From Winogradskya humida (lineage in GTDB: Bacteria; Actinomycetota; Actinomycetes; Mycobacteriales; Micromonosporaceae), in NCBI RefSeq assembly GCF_016862215.1, contig NZ_BOMN01000111.1, positions 84,438 through 148,437 of the forward strand: 64,000 bases of DNA, given 5' to 3'. Below are positions 49,354 to 58,957 of the stretch, in pieces. The translations under genes were made by a program, and so were the position numbers. The notes under the pieces are model-generated. The model ran no database searches. It was given only the letters and a program-made list of their open reading frames with translations, and was not told the DNA's origin. Every line of letters starts with the position of its first letter. Positions within the stretch are counted from its first letter, which is position 1.

Positions 49354-50210
49354 TCGGGCCTGACCCCGCGCACGCACCATGCGGTCGACGGCATTTCCAG
49401 CGACCCGTTGTCCCCTGCGGCAGCGCGTTCGGCGGCGGCCCGAACCTCCGCCCAGACCTGCCCGTCGTCGGCGCCGTACGCGTCGGTGACGGCCGCGGCG
49501 ACCGCCGGTGGCAGCGTGTCGCGGGTGAACCGGACGTACTCGTCGGCGTCGCGCAGCCGGAAGGGCACGGTGCACTCGGTGACGGTGACACCACCGAACC
49601 CGGCCGCCGTGAGATGACCGGCCAGCGTGCCGGGATCGGCCAGGCTGTAAGGCCCCGGTGTGCCGGGCGCCGGGGCAGGCAGGGTCAGCAGTCCTGCGAC
49701 GCTCGCGTAGCCGACGCTCATCATGGGCACGCTCCCGGGCCCGCTCCACACCGCTGCGGCCAGCACCCCGCCGGGAACCAGCAGCCGGTACGCCGCCCGC
49801 AGCGCCGCGACCGGATCCACCGCGAACATCAACCCGAAACGGCTGAGCACGACGTCAAAGGGCTGCTCGGGCAGACCGGGCGACTCCACGTCAGCCGGCC
49901 GGAAGTCGATGCCCGCACCAGCGCAGCGCCGGCGGGCCGCGGCGAGCATGGCCGGGGAGATGTCGGTGGCGACGACATGCCCCTCGGGACCCACCCGCCG
50001 GGCCGCCGACAGCGCGGGCTCCCCGAGCCCGGTGGCGATGTCGAGCACCCGCTGGCCCGGGTGCACCGCGGCCAGGCGCAACAGTTCCCCGGTGACCGTG
50101 GCCGCGCCGCGTTCGAAGATGTCCATGCTGGAGATCCAGCCGTCAGCGATGGCATCCCAGAGCGCGCGCTGCTGGTCCTTGATCGTCTTGACATCCGGGG
50201 TGCCGGTCAT
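49350..50210 (-). CDS. SAM-dependent methyltransferase, paralogue b
   Basis: 286 residues, the same length as the methyltransferase at 37.2 kb and sharing its plan: QQRALWDAIADGW, VLDIATGLGEPALSAA (motif I), FDVVLSRFGLMFAVD (motif IV), VPGGVLAAAVW, VPMMSVGYA. ATG 50210 begins the domain; a longer frame upstream lacks coding character. Coupled to the peptidase gene downstream and divergent from the carboxymuconolactone-decarboxylase-like gene. Probably a second tailoring methylation. Confidence 0.88.
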   Translation of the reverse strand: MTGTPDVKTIKDQQRALWDAIADGWISSMDIFERGAATVTGELLRLAAVHPGQRVLDIATGLGEPALSAARRVGPEGHVVATDISPAMLAAARRRCAGAGIDFRPADVESPGLPEQPFDVVLSRFGLMFAVDPVAALRAAYRLLVPGGVLAAAVWSGPGSVPMMSVGYASVAGLLTLPAPAPGTPGPYSLADPGTLAGHLTAAGFGGVTVTECTVPFRLRDADEYVRFTRDTLPPAVAAAVTDAYGADDGQVWAEVRAAAERAAAGDNGSLEMPSTAWCVRGVRPE

Positions 50211-50360
50211 GACTCGATCCTGTCGTGGCCGTCCCGTCGCGCGTTCTTCTATCTTGCGGTGATCGTCGCGCCGGTGATTGCGCAAGCTGCGAGTAGCCGG
50301 GGCATCGGGCACCCGCCACGATGGTCACATTCCCCCGACTGGCGAGGAGTCGATGTCGTC

Positions 50361-50894
50361 GTGTCGCACATCAGCCTTCCCGAACAGGTGCCTGGGCTGA
50401 TCGCCCTGGCTCAGCAATACCCCGACACCGCGGGCCCGCTGTTCATGCTTGCCGAAGCCGTACTGCGGGGCCCGTCGCCGCTCACCGCCGGTGAGCGCGA
50501 ACTGATCGCGTCCTACGTCTCGGAGCGCAATGAGTCCTTGTTCTGCACGGAGAGCCACCGTGCCACCGCCCGGTTCCTGCTGCCGGACCCCGGGCTGATC
50601 GACCGGATCGGCGGGCCGGAGGGCACGCAGGCGGCCGGCGAGAAGCTGGCCGCACTGCTCGCGATCGCCGATGCCGTCGCCCAGGGCGGCACCTGCGTCA
50701 CGCCGGCGCTGATGGACCGGGCCCGGCAGGCGGGCGCCGACGAGCGCACCCTGCACGACACCGTACTCACCGCGGCCATCATGTGCATGTACAACCGCTA
50801 CGTGGACGGTCTTGGCGCGTGGGCACCCGAGGATCCGAACCACTACACCGCCATCGGCGAGTCGCTGGGCAGCGTCGGCTATACCCCCCGGTGA
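50361..50894 (+). CDS. Carboxymuconolactone decarboxylase/AhpD-like protein
   Basis: 177 residues, all-helical AhpD-like fold: LTAGERELIASYVSERNESLFCTESHRATA. The family's CxxC is reduced here to a single Cys followed by ESH (CTESH), as in 'peroxidase-related' members. The C-terminal VLTAAIMCMYNRYVDGLGAW matches the family end. GTG start with GAGGAG upstream. It could detoxify peroxides or thiol adducts. Followed 28 bases later by a MerR regulator. Confidence 0.8.
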   Translation: MSHISLPEQVPGLIALAQQYPDTAGPLFMLAEAVLRGPSPLTAGERELIASYVSERNESLFCTESHRATARFLLPDPGLIDRIGGPEGTQAAGEKLAALLAIADAVAQGGTCVTPALMDRARQAGADERTLHDTVLTAAIMCMYNRYVDGLGAWAPEDPNHYTAIGESLGSVGYTPR

Positions 50895-50922
50895 CCCTCC
50901 GGCGCCGCCCCGGGGACCGTCC

Positions 50923-51552
50923 ATGAAGATCGCTGAACTCAGCCGCCGGACCGGCGTGCCGGTGCCGACCATCAAGTACTACCTGCGTGCGGGACTGCTG
51001 CCCGCCGGGGAGCGGACCAACGCGAACCAGGCCCGGTACGCGGACCTGCACGTGCAGCGGTTGCGGCTGGTCCGGATACTGCTGAGCATCGGAGGACTCT
51101 CGGTCGCCGAGGTCAGCCGGCTCCTGGCGGAACTGGACCGGCCGCGCCCCGACATGCCGGCGGCCCTGGGATCGGCGTCGCTGCCGCCGGCCCTCGGCAC
51201 GCCGCCCGATCCGCCGATGCTGGCGGCCGCGCTGAGCACCACCGACGCGATGATCAAGCGGTGGGGCTGGAATGCCGGTGCCGACGTCCCGGCCCGGCAC
51301 GCGGTCGCGGACGTCATCCGGGCACTGTGGGAGATGGATCTCAACATCACCGATGAGCTGCTCGATTGTTACGCCGAGGCTGCTGTGGCCAGTGTGACCG
51401 CCGACCGGGCGTTGTGCGACGACGTGAGGCCGGCGGACACGGGTGCCCATCGGGCCGTGGCGTCCATCGTCGGCGACGGGCTCATCGCAGCCCTGCGACG
51501 ACTTGCCGATCAGAGCCCCCGGGACATGGCGGATGACGGCACCGGGCATTGA
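50923..51552 (+). CDS. MerR-family transcriptional regulator
   Basis: 209 residues. The N-terminal winged helix MKIAELSRRTGVPVPTIKYYLRAGLLPAG is typical MerR, with the coiled-coil linker after it. The C-terminal 120 residues resemble the ligand domains of actinomycete MerR proteins linked to drug or redox response and contain only Cys residues CYAEA and LCDD. Probably regulates the AhpD-like gene or the core operon that converges on it. Confidence 0.86.
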   Translation: MKIAELSRRTGVPVPTIKYYLRAGLLPAGERTNANQARYADLHVQRLRLVRILLSIGGLSVAEVSRLLAELDRPRPDMPAALGSASLPPALGTPPDPPMLAAALSTTDAMIKRWGWNAGADVPARHAVADVIRALWEMDLNITDELLDCYAEAAVASVTADRALCDDVRPADTGAHRAVASIVGDGLIAALRRLADQSPRDMADDGTGH

Positions 51553-51578
51553 TCACCCGGGCAGTTCCACCCCTCAGC

Positions 51579-52118
51579 TCAGCGGACCCGGCGGCGGAAC
51601 ACCAACGGCAGGACCAGCAGCGCGAGCAGGCCGCCGGCCGCGAGCACCAGGACGCTGCCCGGTCCCGACCCGAGATGGTCGTGCGCCGCGACATCCGCCC
51701 GGTCCGGCCCGCGCGGGACCGGTGCGGACCCGGTCCCGACCGTGAAGGCCGTCACCCCGGTGACCACCTGGCCGCTGCGGAGCACCACGTGGTATCCGAT
51801 CCGGTACGTGCCGTTCCCGCGGGCCGGGACCGTACCCCGTACCACTGCCCCGTCCACTCGCGGCGATTCCTGCGATGCCGGCTGACCGGCTGCGTCCTGC
51901 CGCACCACGAGGTGCGCCTGCGCGGGATCGACCGGCCCTGAGAACGTGAGTTCCACTGCGGCCGGTGCCTGCACCAGCCGGTCACCGTCGGCGGGCGTCC
52001 CACCGAGCAGGCGCCCAGGATCCTGCGTCCCGGACCGCGTCACCAGCAACGCTATGAGCACGGCGCCGCCGGCGACAGCCATCGCTGCCACCTGGCGGCG
52101 CCGTCCCTCAACGGGCAT
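51579..52118 (-). CDS. CopC-domain protein with C-terminal membrane anchor
   Basis: 179 residues. N-terminal signal/anchor helix, then a CopC-like beta domain (GTPADGDRLVQAPAAVELTFSGPVDP, YRIGYHVVLRSGQVVTGVTAFTVG) and a C-terminal helix with RRR. In copper-binding CopC the start of the mature chain is His and a later DGH supplies another His. Here they are absent (LRSGQVV), so canonical copper binding seems lost. It overlaps the upstream membrane-protein gene by 11 bases and is the last gene of the enediyne core operon. Confidence 0.8.
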   Translation of the reverse strand: MPVEGRRRQVAAMAVAGGAVLIALLVTRSGTQDPGRLLGGTPADGDRLVQAPAAVELTFSGPVDPAQAHLVVRQDAAGQPASQESPRVDGAVVRGTVPARGNGTYRIGYHVVLRSGQVVTGVTAFTVGTGSAPVPRGPDRADVAAHDHLGSGPGSVLVLAAGGLLALLVLPLVFRRRVR

Positions 52119-52674
52119 GGGCCACCTCGCGGCAACTACAGTCCATCGCCGGGAATTCGGTGCGATTCGGATGCAGGTGCAGGTACATCGCGACCACCAT
52201 GGGTACGAAGACCACCGCGTTGTAGAACAGATGCAGTTCGACCCGGGGCAGGACGAGTTGCAGCAGACTGGTGGGTACGGCGCGGCCCGCCAGGTACGTC
52301 CCGGTCAGTGCCTGCAGCAGAAGCAGCAGATGCTCGAAGTGATGCCAGACCTGGATACCGAGGGCGATGTTCCACCAGGTCCGCGCCCGTCCGGTGAACC
52401 CGCGCCGCAGCAGCACCAGGCCGGCCAGCATGACCAGCGCATAGCCGTAGTGCAGCCATTCCGACGAGATCAACCAGGGGAACGGTATGCCGAGCAGGCC
52501 CCGAGCCTGCGGGCGGGGCCAGTGGAGTACCCAGATCTGCACCGCCTGCACGACATGCTCGGCCCAGTGCGCCACCACGACGAGCATGAAGAGGTTGAGT
52601 GCTGCCCTATGGTGCACGGTGTTGATCCGGGTGAGAAGACTCGGTGGCCGCTCGACGCCGGTATGAGCTGTCAT
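52108..52674 (-). CDS. His-rich polytopic membrane protein, core-operon member
   Basis: 188 residues, about four to five membrane helices carrying several His residues: VVAHWAEHVVQ, WHHFEHLLLLLQ, LPRVELHLFYN and MYLHLHPN, plus a C-terminal DCSC. The pattern suggests heme or metal binding within the membrane. The ATG at 52674 follows GGAGG; longer forms upstream are not supported. It lies 23 bases after the thioesterase gene and overlaps the CopC-like gene. No family recognised; a redox step or metal transport is possible. Confidence 0.75.
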   Translation of the reverse strand: MTAHTGVERPPSLLTRINTVHHRAALNLFMLVVVAHWAEHVVQAVQIWVLHWPRPQARGLLGIPFPWLISSEWLHYGYALVMLAGLVLLRRGFTGRARTWWNIALGIQVWHHFEHLLLLLQALTGTYLAGRAVPTSLLQLVLPRVELHLFYNAVVFVPMVVAMYLHLHPNRTEFPAMDCSCREVAHAR

Positions 52675-52697
52675 CACATCCTCCAGGGGTTCTTCGG

Positions 52698-53147
52698 TCA
52701 TCCGTGGGTGGCGTACGCTTCGGCGCGGTAGGGCGCGAGGGCCCGTACCAGCGGCTCCGGGACCCGGACCGGCTCGGTCCCGCGGCCCTCGGCGGCGCGC
52801 ATGCACGCGATGCGCTGCCGGCCGCGGGCCACGAGCCGGTCGTGGCCCTCGGACACCAGCAGGTACTCGAAGCTCAGTTCCAGCTGGGTCTGGGTGAGTT
52901 CGACGAGGCTCATGTCGATCGCCACCTCGTCGAACGCGGTGAGTTCGGCCACGAATTCGCAGCTCACCTGGAGGGTGAACAATTTGAGGCCGGTGCTCAG
53001 GTCGGCCAGCACCTCCGGCGCCCGGTCGTGCAGGAACATCTCCCGGCACCGCCCCTGCCAGCGCAGATAGTTGACGTAGTAGACGTTCCCGACCAGGTTT
53101 GTCTCCTCGAAACCCACAACATGCAGGTAGCGGTAGTGCCGTTTCAC
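52698..53147 (-). CDS. Enediyne hotdog thioesterase (TEBC/E10 type)
   Basis: 149 residues, single hotdog domain: FEETNLVGNVYYVNYLRWQGRCREMFL contains the conserved Asn and Arg of SgcE10/CalE7 thioesterases, in which these residues replace an acidic nucleophile. It releases the linear polyene or its ketone from the enediyne PKS. GTG start overlaps the PKS stop (GTGA), and the size matches CalE7 (about 146). A longer upstream frame is an artefact of the PKS gene. Confidence 0.92.
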   Translation of the reverse strand: MKRHYRYLHVVGFEETNLVGNVYYVNYLRWQGRCREMFLHDRAPEVLADLSTGLKLFTLQVSCEFVAELTAFDEVAIDMSLVELTQTQLELSFEYLLVSEGHDRLVARGRQRIACMRAAEGRGTEPVRVPEPLVRALAPYRAEAYATHG

Positions 53148-56100
53148 GCGGTGTCCTCTCCAGTCAGAACCGCCAGGACGACGGGCTCGGCGCCGGTCCG
53201 CAGCCGCGCTGCGTACGTGGTGATCAGCAGGTTGCCGCTGCGCAGCACCACCCGGTGCCCGTCGCTGTGTTCCGGAGCCAGCACCAGCGGAGCACCCGGC
53301 GGGCGTCCCGCCTTGATGAGGCATTCGGCGGCACACCAGACGCGGGTGAACGCCGTGTCGGCGTTCTCGTCCGCGGCGCGTACCGACTCCGCCACGGCGA
53401 GGTAGCCGGGCAGCAAGCCATGCCAGTCCGGCTCCTCGCGGTGCTGCACGAACTGCAGGTCACACGCCACAGGCTCCGGCCCGGTCACCACCATGCTCAG
53501 CGTGCTCTCGTGGGCCGCCGAGACGCCCGCGGGCCCGTCGATCTCGGGCCGGCCGTCGGGGCGGTGCCGAAGCACGGTGGGAACGCCCACGGCCCGGGCC
53601 ACCGCGTCGGCGCTGATCCGTCGGCGCTCCCCCGGGGGGCCGGGCTCGTGCGGCTCCACCACGACTGTGACGTCGTCCGCCCGACGCCCTGGAAGCTGCC
53701 GTTGCACGTGCGGCCCCAGCAGTGCGGGGGCCCATGGTGCACGGCTGTCGCGCCGGCCCACCGCCCGCAGCCGCAGGCCCGTCATCCGTTCCACCACGGT
53801 TCCCTCAGGCGTGCGTACGGTCACGTCGTAGCAGTAGGTCTGCCCGTCGTGCTCACGCTCGACGGCGGACAGCTCCAGGACGGACGCGGCGTCGAGTTTG
53901 CCGCCCGTCGTCTCGATGCTGTCCACACCGACGGGCAGCAGGATCGCGTCCGGTACGCAGACCTGCAGCCCGTGCAGGAACGCGTCCCGTGCACCCGGAT
54001 CACCGAGGATGAGTTCGGCCGGCAGGAACTGGCTGAACCAGCCGGCGTCGTCCGTGGTGGCTACCTCGCCCTCTGCTCCCCGCGCGGTGACCCGCCGGTA
54101 GGACAGCAACCGCTGGAAACGGCCGCCCTGGAACAGCACCTCGCCGTACATGTCCCGGGCCGGGTCCAGCAGCACCGGCGCGAGGTGACTCAGACCGGAG
54201 CGGGGGTCCTCGTCGAACGGCTCCGTGGGACGGAACCTGAACGTGGCCCGGAAGTGCGCTGCGCCGAACCCGCTCTCGCTGCTGCGCAACTCCACCTCGA
54301 CGCGGTCGCCGGTCATGAGCGCGACGGCGCGTACCACCACGGCGCGTCCCCGGGGCACCACCAGCGCCCGCGCGAACACCGCGTTCTCGATGATCGGCAC
54401 GCTGTTGAACCCGGATACGGCGATCGCGGCCTGGGCCATCGCCTCCAGCCCCAGCACGGCAGGGAACAGCATGTCGCCGTCGACGACGTGGTCGCACAGA
54501 TAGGGGTCGGCGGACTCACTGAGGTCCGACTCCGCGACCAGCTCGATACCCGGGTAGTGCACCATCGGGCGTTCGAGGAACCGCAGGACGGGAAGTTGTA
54601 CCTGCTCGCGGCGCAGCGTCTCCAGATTGTCGGTACGCCCGGTGACCACCACGGCCGGCGGGGTCTGCACGGCCAGCACGTCGCGGAGCACCCGGACCCC
54701 GTCGTCCGGGGCGATCGGCGTGATCCCGGCGCGAGCCAGGTGTTCCACCACCGACAGGCGCTCACCCATGCCCACGCCCGACCAGACCGACCACTCCAGG
54801 CAGACCGCCCGGCATCCGGGGTGACGGCGCCCGAACTCCGCGGTCAGCTCGGCGAGCCAGTCGTTGGCCAGCGCGTAGTGGGCCTCGCCGTGCAGTCCGG
54901 CCCGGCCGATGATGCTGCCGAACGTCACCAGCAGCCGCAGCCGCCGCGGATCCACCGCCGCGAGCACCCGCTGCAGCCCGTGCACCTTCGGCGCCAGTGC
55001 CCGGCCCACCATCGCGCCGTCGACCATGGCCAGCGGTGCCGGCTCGTTCCACCCGGCGCCGTGCAGAACAGCCGTCACCGGTCCGAACGTCGACTCGACG
55101 GCCCTGACTCCGGCCCGCACTGCTTCGGGGTCCGAGACATCGGCGCGTACGTAGGTGACGGTCACTCCCGCGGCGCGGAACCGGGCCAGGTTCTGCGCCA
55201 GTTCGGCGTCCTCGCCGATCGCCGATCGCCCGAAGATCGCCACCCGCGCCCCGGTGTCGCCGGCCAGCGCCAGCGCACACTCCGCGGTGATGCCCTTGCC
55301 GCCACCGCTGACCAGCAGCACGTCGGTGGCGCCGAGCCGGCCCTGGTTCGTGCGCCGCCCGGCCGGCATCCGGCGCAGCACCGGGACCCGCCGCTCCCGG
55401 TCGGGCCCCAGCCGGACCTCGTGGAAGCCGGTGGTCACCGCGACCTCGGCCACGATGTCCGCGATTAGCTCGCCGGGCTCCGCCGGGATCAGATCGACGA
55501 GGGTGGTGAGTAGTTGCGGGGCTTCCAGCCGCGCGGTCCGGACGAGGGCGCCGGCCCCCCGCCCCGACTGGACCACGACCAGCCGGCTGCCACCGGGCTG
55601 CGTCACGGCTTCGCGGAGCGCGGCCAGAGCCATCGGAAGGTCCGACTCGGTGCAGTCCGGCGGCAGGCAGAGCAGGACCCCGGTACCCAGACCGGCCTGC
55701 GTCAGCGCCTCGGCGAGGGCGGTGGCGAACGGGTGTCCCGGCAGCGCGTGCAGGTTCCACGATCCGGCCATCCGCTCGGACGCCGGCGCGGGGCGGGGCT
55801 GCGGCATCCAGTCGACGACGAAGGGGCGTACCCAATCGGCGTATCCGGGCACCGGACCGCCGCCTGGTGCCGAGTCACCGGCCTGGGACAACTCGCGCAG
55901 CGCATCGGCGAGCTGACCGATCGTGGCAGTGGCGAAGGTGGTCGGTGCGCTGACCGCGGCCAGCCCCAGCTCGGCCGCCGCCTGGTTGACGAGCTGGCCG
56001 ACCGCTATGGAGCTCAGATGGAGCTCGTCGAGCAACCGGGTCTCGTCCCGGATCAGATCGAGAGGCAGCTCGGCACGGTCCGCCACAAGCCGGCGGAGCA

Positions 56101-58957
56101 CGTCGACCGTGGCTTGACCGTCGATGCGCGGCCCGGTCGCGAGCGGGGCGTCATCCTGTCGTTCCCCGTCGGGCGGGTCCGCGACTGCGGTGGCCGGCAG
56201 GTCCGGTACGGTCTCGCACGGGCTTGTCAGGAACGTCATGCTCGCCCCGGCGTCGAACGGCCGCACCGGCCGGTCCGCGAACAGCATCTGATGGCGTACC
56301 GGTGTGCCGGCCACCCACACCGCACCCACCACCGCCAGCAGGCCGGCCAGGGACTCGCCGTCGGTGTCCATGCTGAACACCGGGACTTCGCACTGACCTG
56401 CGGCCAGGCCGTTGAGTACCCGGCCGGGACCGACCTCGATGAGCAGGTCGGCGCGGGACACCGTCGCGGCGAGCGCGTCGGTGAACCGCACCGGCATGGT
56501 GAGCTGCTGGATCAGCAGCCGGCTGAGATCCGTGCCGGGGGAGGTCCGGGCACCGCTGACGGTGGAGATCATGTCCCGCAGCAGCGGCTGCCACCGCACC
56601 CGGGCGAGCGCGTCGCCGAAGTCGTCCGCAGCTGAGAGCATCAGCGGCGAGTGGAAGGCGTGCGACACGGGCAGGGGGACCCAGCCGACCCCGCGCCGGG
56701 TCGCGATCTCACCGACGCGGTGCACGGCGTCGGCCGGCCCGGAGACGACGGTCTGTCGCGGGCCGTTGAAGCCTGCCACTACCACCGGTTCCGTACCGAT
56801 CAGAACCTGCACCGTGCCCGGGGCCGCGGCCACGGACGCCATCGCGCCCGGTTCAGGGCACCGGCTCATCGCCGCGCCCCGCGCGGTGGCGAGGCCGAGC
56901 ACCGCCGGCAGGTCCAACGCGCCGGCCCAGTGCAACGCGGTCAGCTCTCCGAGACTGTGCCCGGTTGCCACCTCGGCCCGGATGCCGAGGTCGTCGAGGA
57001 CCCGCAACCCGGCCAGCGAACTGGTCACGATGCTCGGCTGAGCGTGCTCGGTGGCTATCCCGCGGGTGGCGACGGCGGGTGCGGCCTGCCACACCCGGTC
57101 GGCGGCGGCGAACCTGCGGCGCAGCGCGCCTCCTACGTCGCCACGGCCGGAACCCTGCCCCGGGAACAACAGGCCGATGCGCGGCGCGGAGCCGGCGCGG
57201 TGCAGGAAGACCCCATCGGCGACCTCGAGCCCCGCGAGGGTGCCGTCGGCCGGTGCGCCCTCGTCGAGAGCATCCGCCGCCCGGCCCAGCCGGTTCGCCA
57301 GCTCGTCGGGCGACCCGGCCACGACCGCGAGCCGGTACCGCCGTTCGGTGACAGCGTCACGCAGCGTCGCGGCCAGATCGGCCACCTGGCTGTACGACAA
57401 CCGTGGTACCAGGTCGCGCAACTGCGCAACCCGCTCGCGCAGCTCCTCCCGGCTGCCGGCGTCGACCATGATCAGCTCGTGGTCCTGCACGGCCCGGGCG
57501 AGTTGCGGGAAACGGCTCGCCGCAGGGGTAGCCGGCACACCGCTGACGACCACGTGGGTGTTGATCCCGCCGAAGCCCATCGCGGTGACACCGGCACGTG
57601 CCTCGGCGTCCCGCGGCCACGGCTCGGCGGTCCGGGGCAGGCGCAGGACCGCACCGTCCGTCGTGGTCTCGGGGTGGGGGTCGCGTACGCCGATCGCCGG
57701 CGGGACCAGCCGGTCGTGCACTGCGAGGGTCGCCTTGATCAGACCGGCCACGCCGGCAGCCGCCTTGGTGTGGCCGATCTGTGCCTTCACCGAGCTGACA
57801 GCGGCTCCGGGGAGACCTGGGCCGCCGCCCGCACGGCGCGCCCGGGCGAGCGCGCGGAGCTCGGTGTCGTCGCCGACCTGCGTCCCGGTACCGTGTCCCT
57901 CGAAGACCGGCACTGTCTCGATGCCGAACCCGGCGCGCTGGTAGGCGCGGTCCAGCGCACGGCGGTATCCGTCGGCCTCGGGGCGGGTCATGCCGCCGCG
58001 ACCGTCGGAGGAGACGCCCCACCCGGCGATGACCGCGTACACGCGCCGGCCGGCCGCCACTGCGTCGCGGTGGCGCATCAGCACGAGCATGCCGCAGCCT
58101 TCGCCGGGCCAGAAACCGTTCGCCGACGTGTCGTACACCCGCATCTCGCGGCGGGCGAGCGCACCGGCCCGCGCGAAGCCGATCAGTTCGAACGGGTCGA
58201 TGGACAGGTCGACACCGCCCGCCACCGCGACGTCGGAATCACCGCTTGCCAGGTCGCGGCAGGCGGTGATGACCGAGAGCAGGGAGGACGCGCAGGCACC
58301 GTCCACCGTATAGCCGCCGCCGCCGAGGTCGAAGTGGTTGCAGATGCGCCCGGCGATGGTGTTGGACAACGAGCCCGGCAGAGTGTCCTCGTCCAGCGGC
58401 GCGAACGGTTCTTTGTAACGTTCCTCCAGGGTCGCGAGAAAGGCGCCGACCCGATCGTCCGGCCAGACGTCGCGCAGCGCGGCCCCGACGACCCGGCGTA
58501 CGTACGGCCAGCGGAGCCGCATGACATTCGCCCGGCTCATGTCCCCGGTCAGCGTGTTGCCGACGATCACGGAGGTACGCCGGCGAGGCAGTCCGGCGCC
58601 GTCGGGGAACCCGGCGTCGGCAAGCGCCTGGCTCGCGACGTCGAGCGCCAGCCAGTGTGCGGGATCGGTTGACCGGTAGGTGCTGCCGGCGACGCTGAAC
58701 GCCACCCGGTCGAACGCATATCCGTCGATCAGGGCGGCGTGGCGGGCGTACATGCGGTCCATGTCGTCCGGATCGGATGACCAGTAGTCGTCGAGGCTGA
58801 GCCGTTCCGGGGGGATTCGGCGGAAGGCGCGGCGTCCGGTGAGGGCGTTCTCCCAGAGGACCCGAGGAGTCGCCGCCTCCGGATACCGGCAGGCCATACC
58901 GACGATGGCGATGTCGTTGCGCTCACCGTCCCGCATCGGGCCGAGGGAACCTGTCAC
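53144..58957 (-). CDS. pksE: Iterative type I enediyne polyketide synthase (PKSE)
   Basis: 1,937 residues, close to CalE8 and SgcE. KS at about 10-470: active Cys222 in VDGACASSL, His in EGHGTGTQVGDDTEL and GHTKAAAGVAGLIK. AT at about 590-900: LLFPGQGSG, Ser668 in GHSLGELTA. ACP at about 960-1040: LHLSSIAVGQL with the carrier Ser near 983, giving the unusual single internal ACP of PKSEs. KR at about 1200-1400: LLVSGGGKGIT and YALANDWLAEL. DH-like at about 1480-1700. C-terminal PPTase-type domain at about 1750-1937: WCAAECLIKAG. It builds a linear polyene by iterative extension, released by the adjacent thioesterase. GTG start overlaps the UnbU stop. Confidence 0.95.
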   Translation of the reverse strand: MTGSLGPMRDGERNDIAIVGMACRYPEAATPRVLWENALTGRRAFRRIPPERLSLDDYWSSDPDDMDRMYARHAALIDGYAFDRVAFSVAGSTYRSTDPAHWLALDVASQALADAGFPDGAGLPRRRTSVIVGNTLTGDMSRANVMRLRWPYVRRVVGAALRDVWPDDRVGAFLATLEERYKEPFAPLDEDTLPGSLSNTIAGRICNHFDLGGGGYTVDGACASSLLSVITACRDLASGDSDVAVAGGVDLSIDPFELIGFARAGALARREMRVYDTSANGFWPGEGCGMLVLMRHRDAVAAGRRVYAVIAGWGVSSDGRGGMTRPEADGYRRALDRAYQRAGFGIETVPVFEGHGTGTQVGDDTELRALARARRAGGGPGLPGAAVSSVKAQIGHTKAAAGVAGLIKATLAVHDRLVPPAIGVRDPHPETTTDGAVLRLPRTAEPWPRDAEARAGVTAMGFGGINTHVVVSGVPATPAASRFPQLARAVQDHELIMVDAGSREELRERVAQLRDLVPRLSYSQVADLAATLRDAVTERRYRLAVVAGSPDELANRLGRAADALDEGAPADGTLAGLEVADGVFLHRAGSAPRIGLLFPGQGSGRGDVGGALRRRFAAADRVWQAAPAVATRGIATEHAQPSIVTSSLAGLRVLDDLGIRAEVATGHSLGELTALHWAGALDLPAVLGLATARGAAMSRCPEPGAMASVAAAPGTVQVLIGTEPVVVAGFNGPRQTVVSGPADAVHRVGEIATRRGVGWVPLPVSHAFHSPLMLSAADDFGDALARVRWQPLLRDMISTVSGARTSPGTDLSRLLIQQLTMPVRFTDALAATVSRADLLIEVGPGRVLNGLAAGQCEVPVFSMDTDGESLAGLLAVVGAVWVAGTPVRHQMLFADRPVRPFDAGASMTFLTSPCETVPDLPATAVADPPDGERQDDAPLATGPRIDGQATVDVLRRLVADRAELPLDLIRDETRLLDELHLSSIAVGQLVNQAAAELGLAAVSAPTTFATATIGQLADALRELSQAGDSAPGGGPVPGYADWVRPFVVDWMPQPRPAPASERMAGSWNLHALPGHPFATALAEALTQAGLGTGVLLCLPPDCTESDLPMALAALREAVTQPGGSRLVVVQSGRGAGALVRTARLEAPQLLTTLVDLIPAEPGELIADIVAEVAVTTGFHEVRLGPDRERRVPVLRRMPAGRRTNQGRLGATDVLLVSGGGKGITAECALALAGDTGARVAIFGRSAIGEDAELAQNLARFRAAGVTVTYVRADVSDPEAVRAGVRAVESTFGPVTAVLHGAGWNEPAPLAMVDGAMVGRALAPKVHGLQRVLAAVDPRRLRLLVTFGSIIGRAGLHGEAHYALANDWLAELTAEFGRRHPGCRAVCLEWSVWSGVGMGERLSVVEHLARAGITPIAPDDGVRVLRDVLAVQTPPAVVVTGRTDNLETLRREQVQLPVLRFLERPMVHYPGIELVAESDLSESADPYLCDHVVDGDMLFPAVLGLEAMAQAAIAVSGFNSVPIIENAVFARALVVPRGRAVVVRAVALMTGDRVEVELRSSESGFGAAHFRATFRFRPTEPFDEDPRSGLSHLAPVLLDPARDMYGEVLFQGGRFQRLLSYRRVTARGAEGEVATTDDAGWFSQFLPAELILGDPGARDAFLHGLQVCVPDAILLPVGVDSIETTGGKLDAASVLELSAVEREHDGQTYCYDVTVRTPEGTVVERMTGLRLRAVGRRDSRAPWAPALLGPHVQRQLPGRRADDVTVVVEPHEPGPPGERRRISADAVARAVGVPTVLRHRPDGRPEIDGPAGVSAAHESTLSMVVTGPEPVACDLQFVQHREEPDWHGLLPGYLAVAESVRAADENADTAFTRVWCAAECLIKAGRPPGAPLVLAPEHSDGHRVVLRSGNLLITTYAARLRTGAEPVVLAVLTGEDTA

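Noticed and set aside
51579..52118. CopC-like protein as a copper chaperone
   Set aside because: The fold is recognisable but the His ligands typical of copper-binding CopC are missing.
53099..55468. Very long forward open frame opposite the PKS gene, with others at 9230-11023 and 56651-58672
   Set aside because: Arg/Pro/Gly-rich composition, no family motif, no ribosome site; explained by high-GC antisense of real genes.
53144..58957. Assigning the PKS to a 9- or 10-membered enediyne
   Set aside because: Needs phylogeny of the KS or whole PKSE; not decidable by eye. No apoprotein gene was seen, but this is not decisive.
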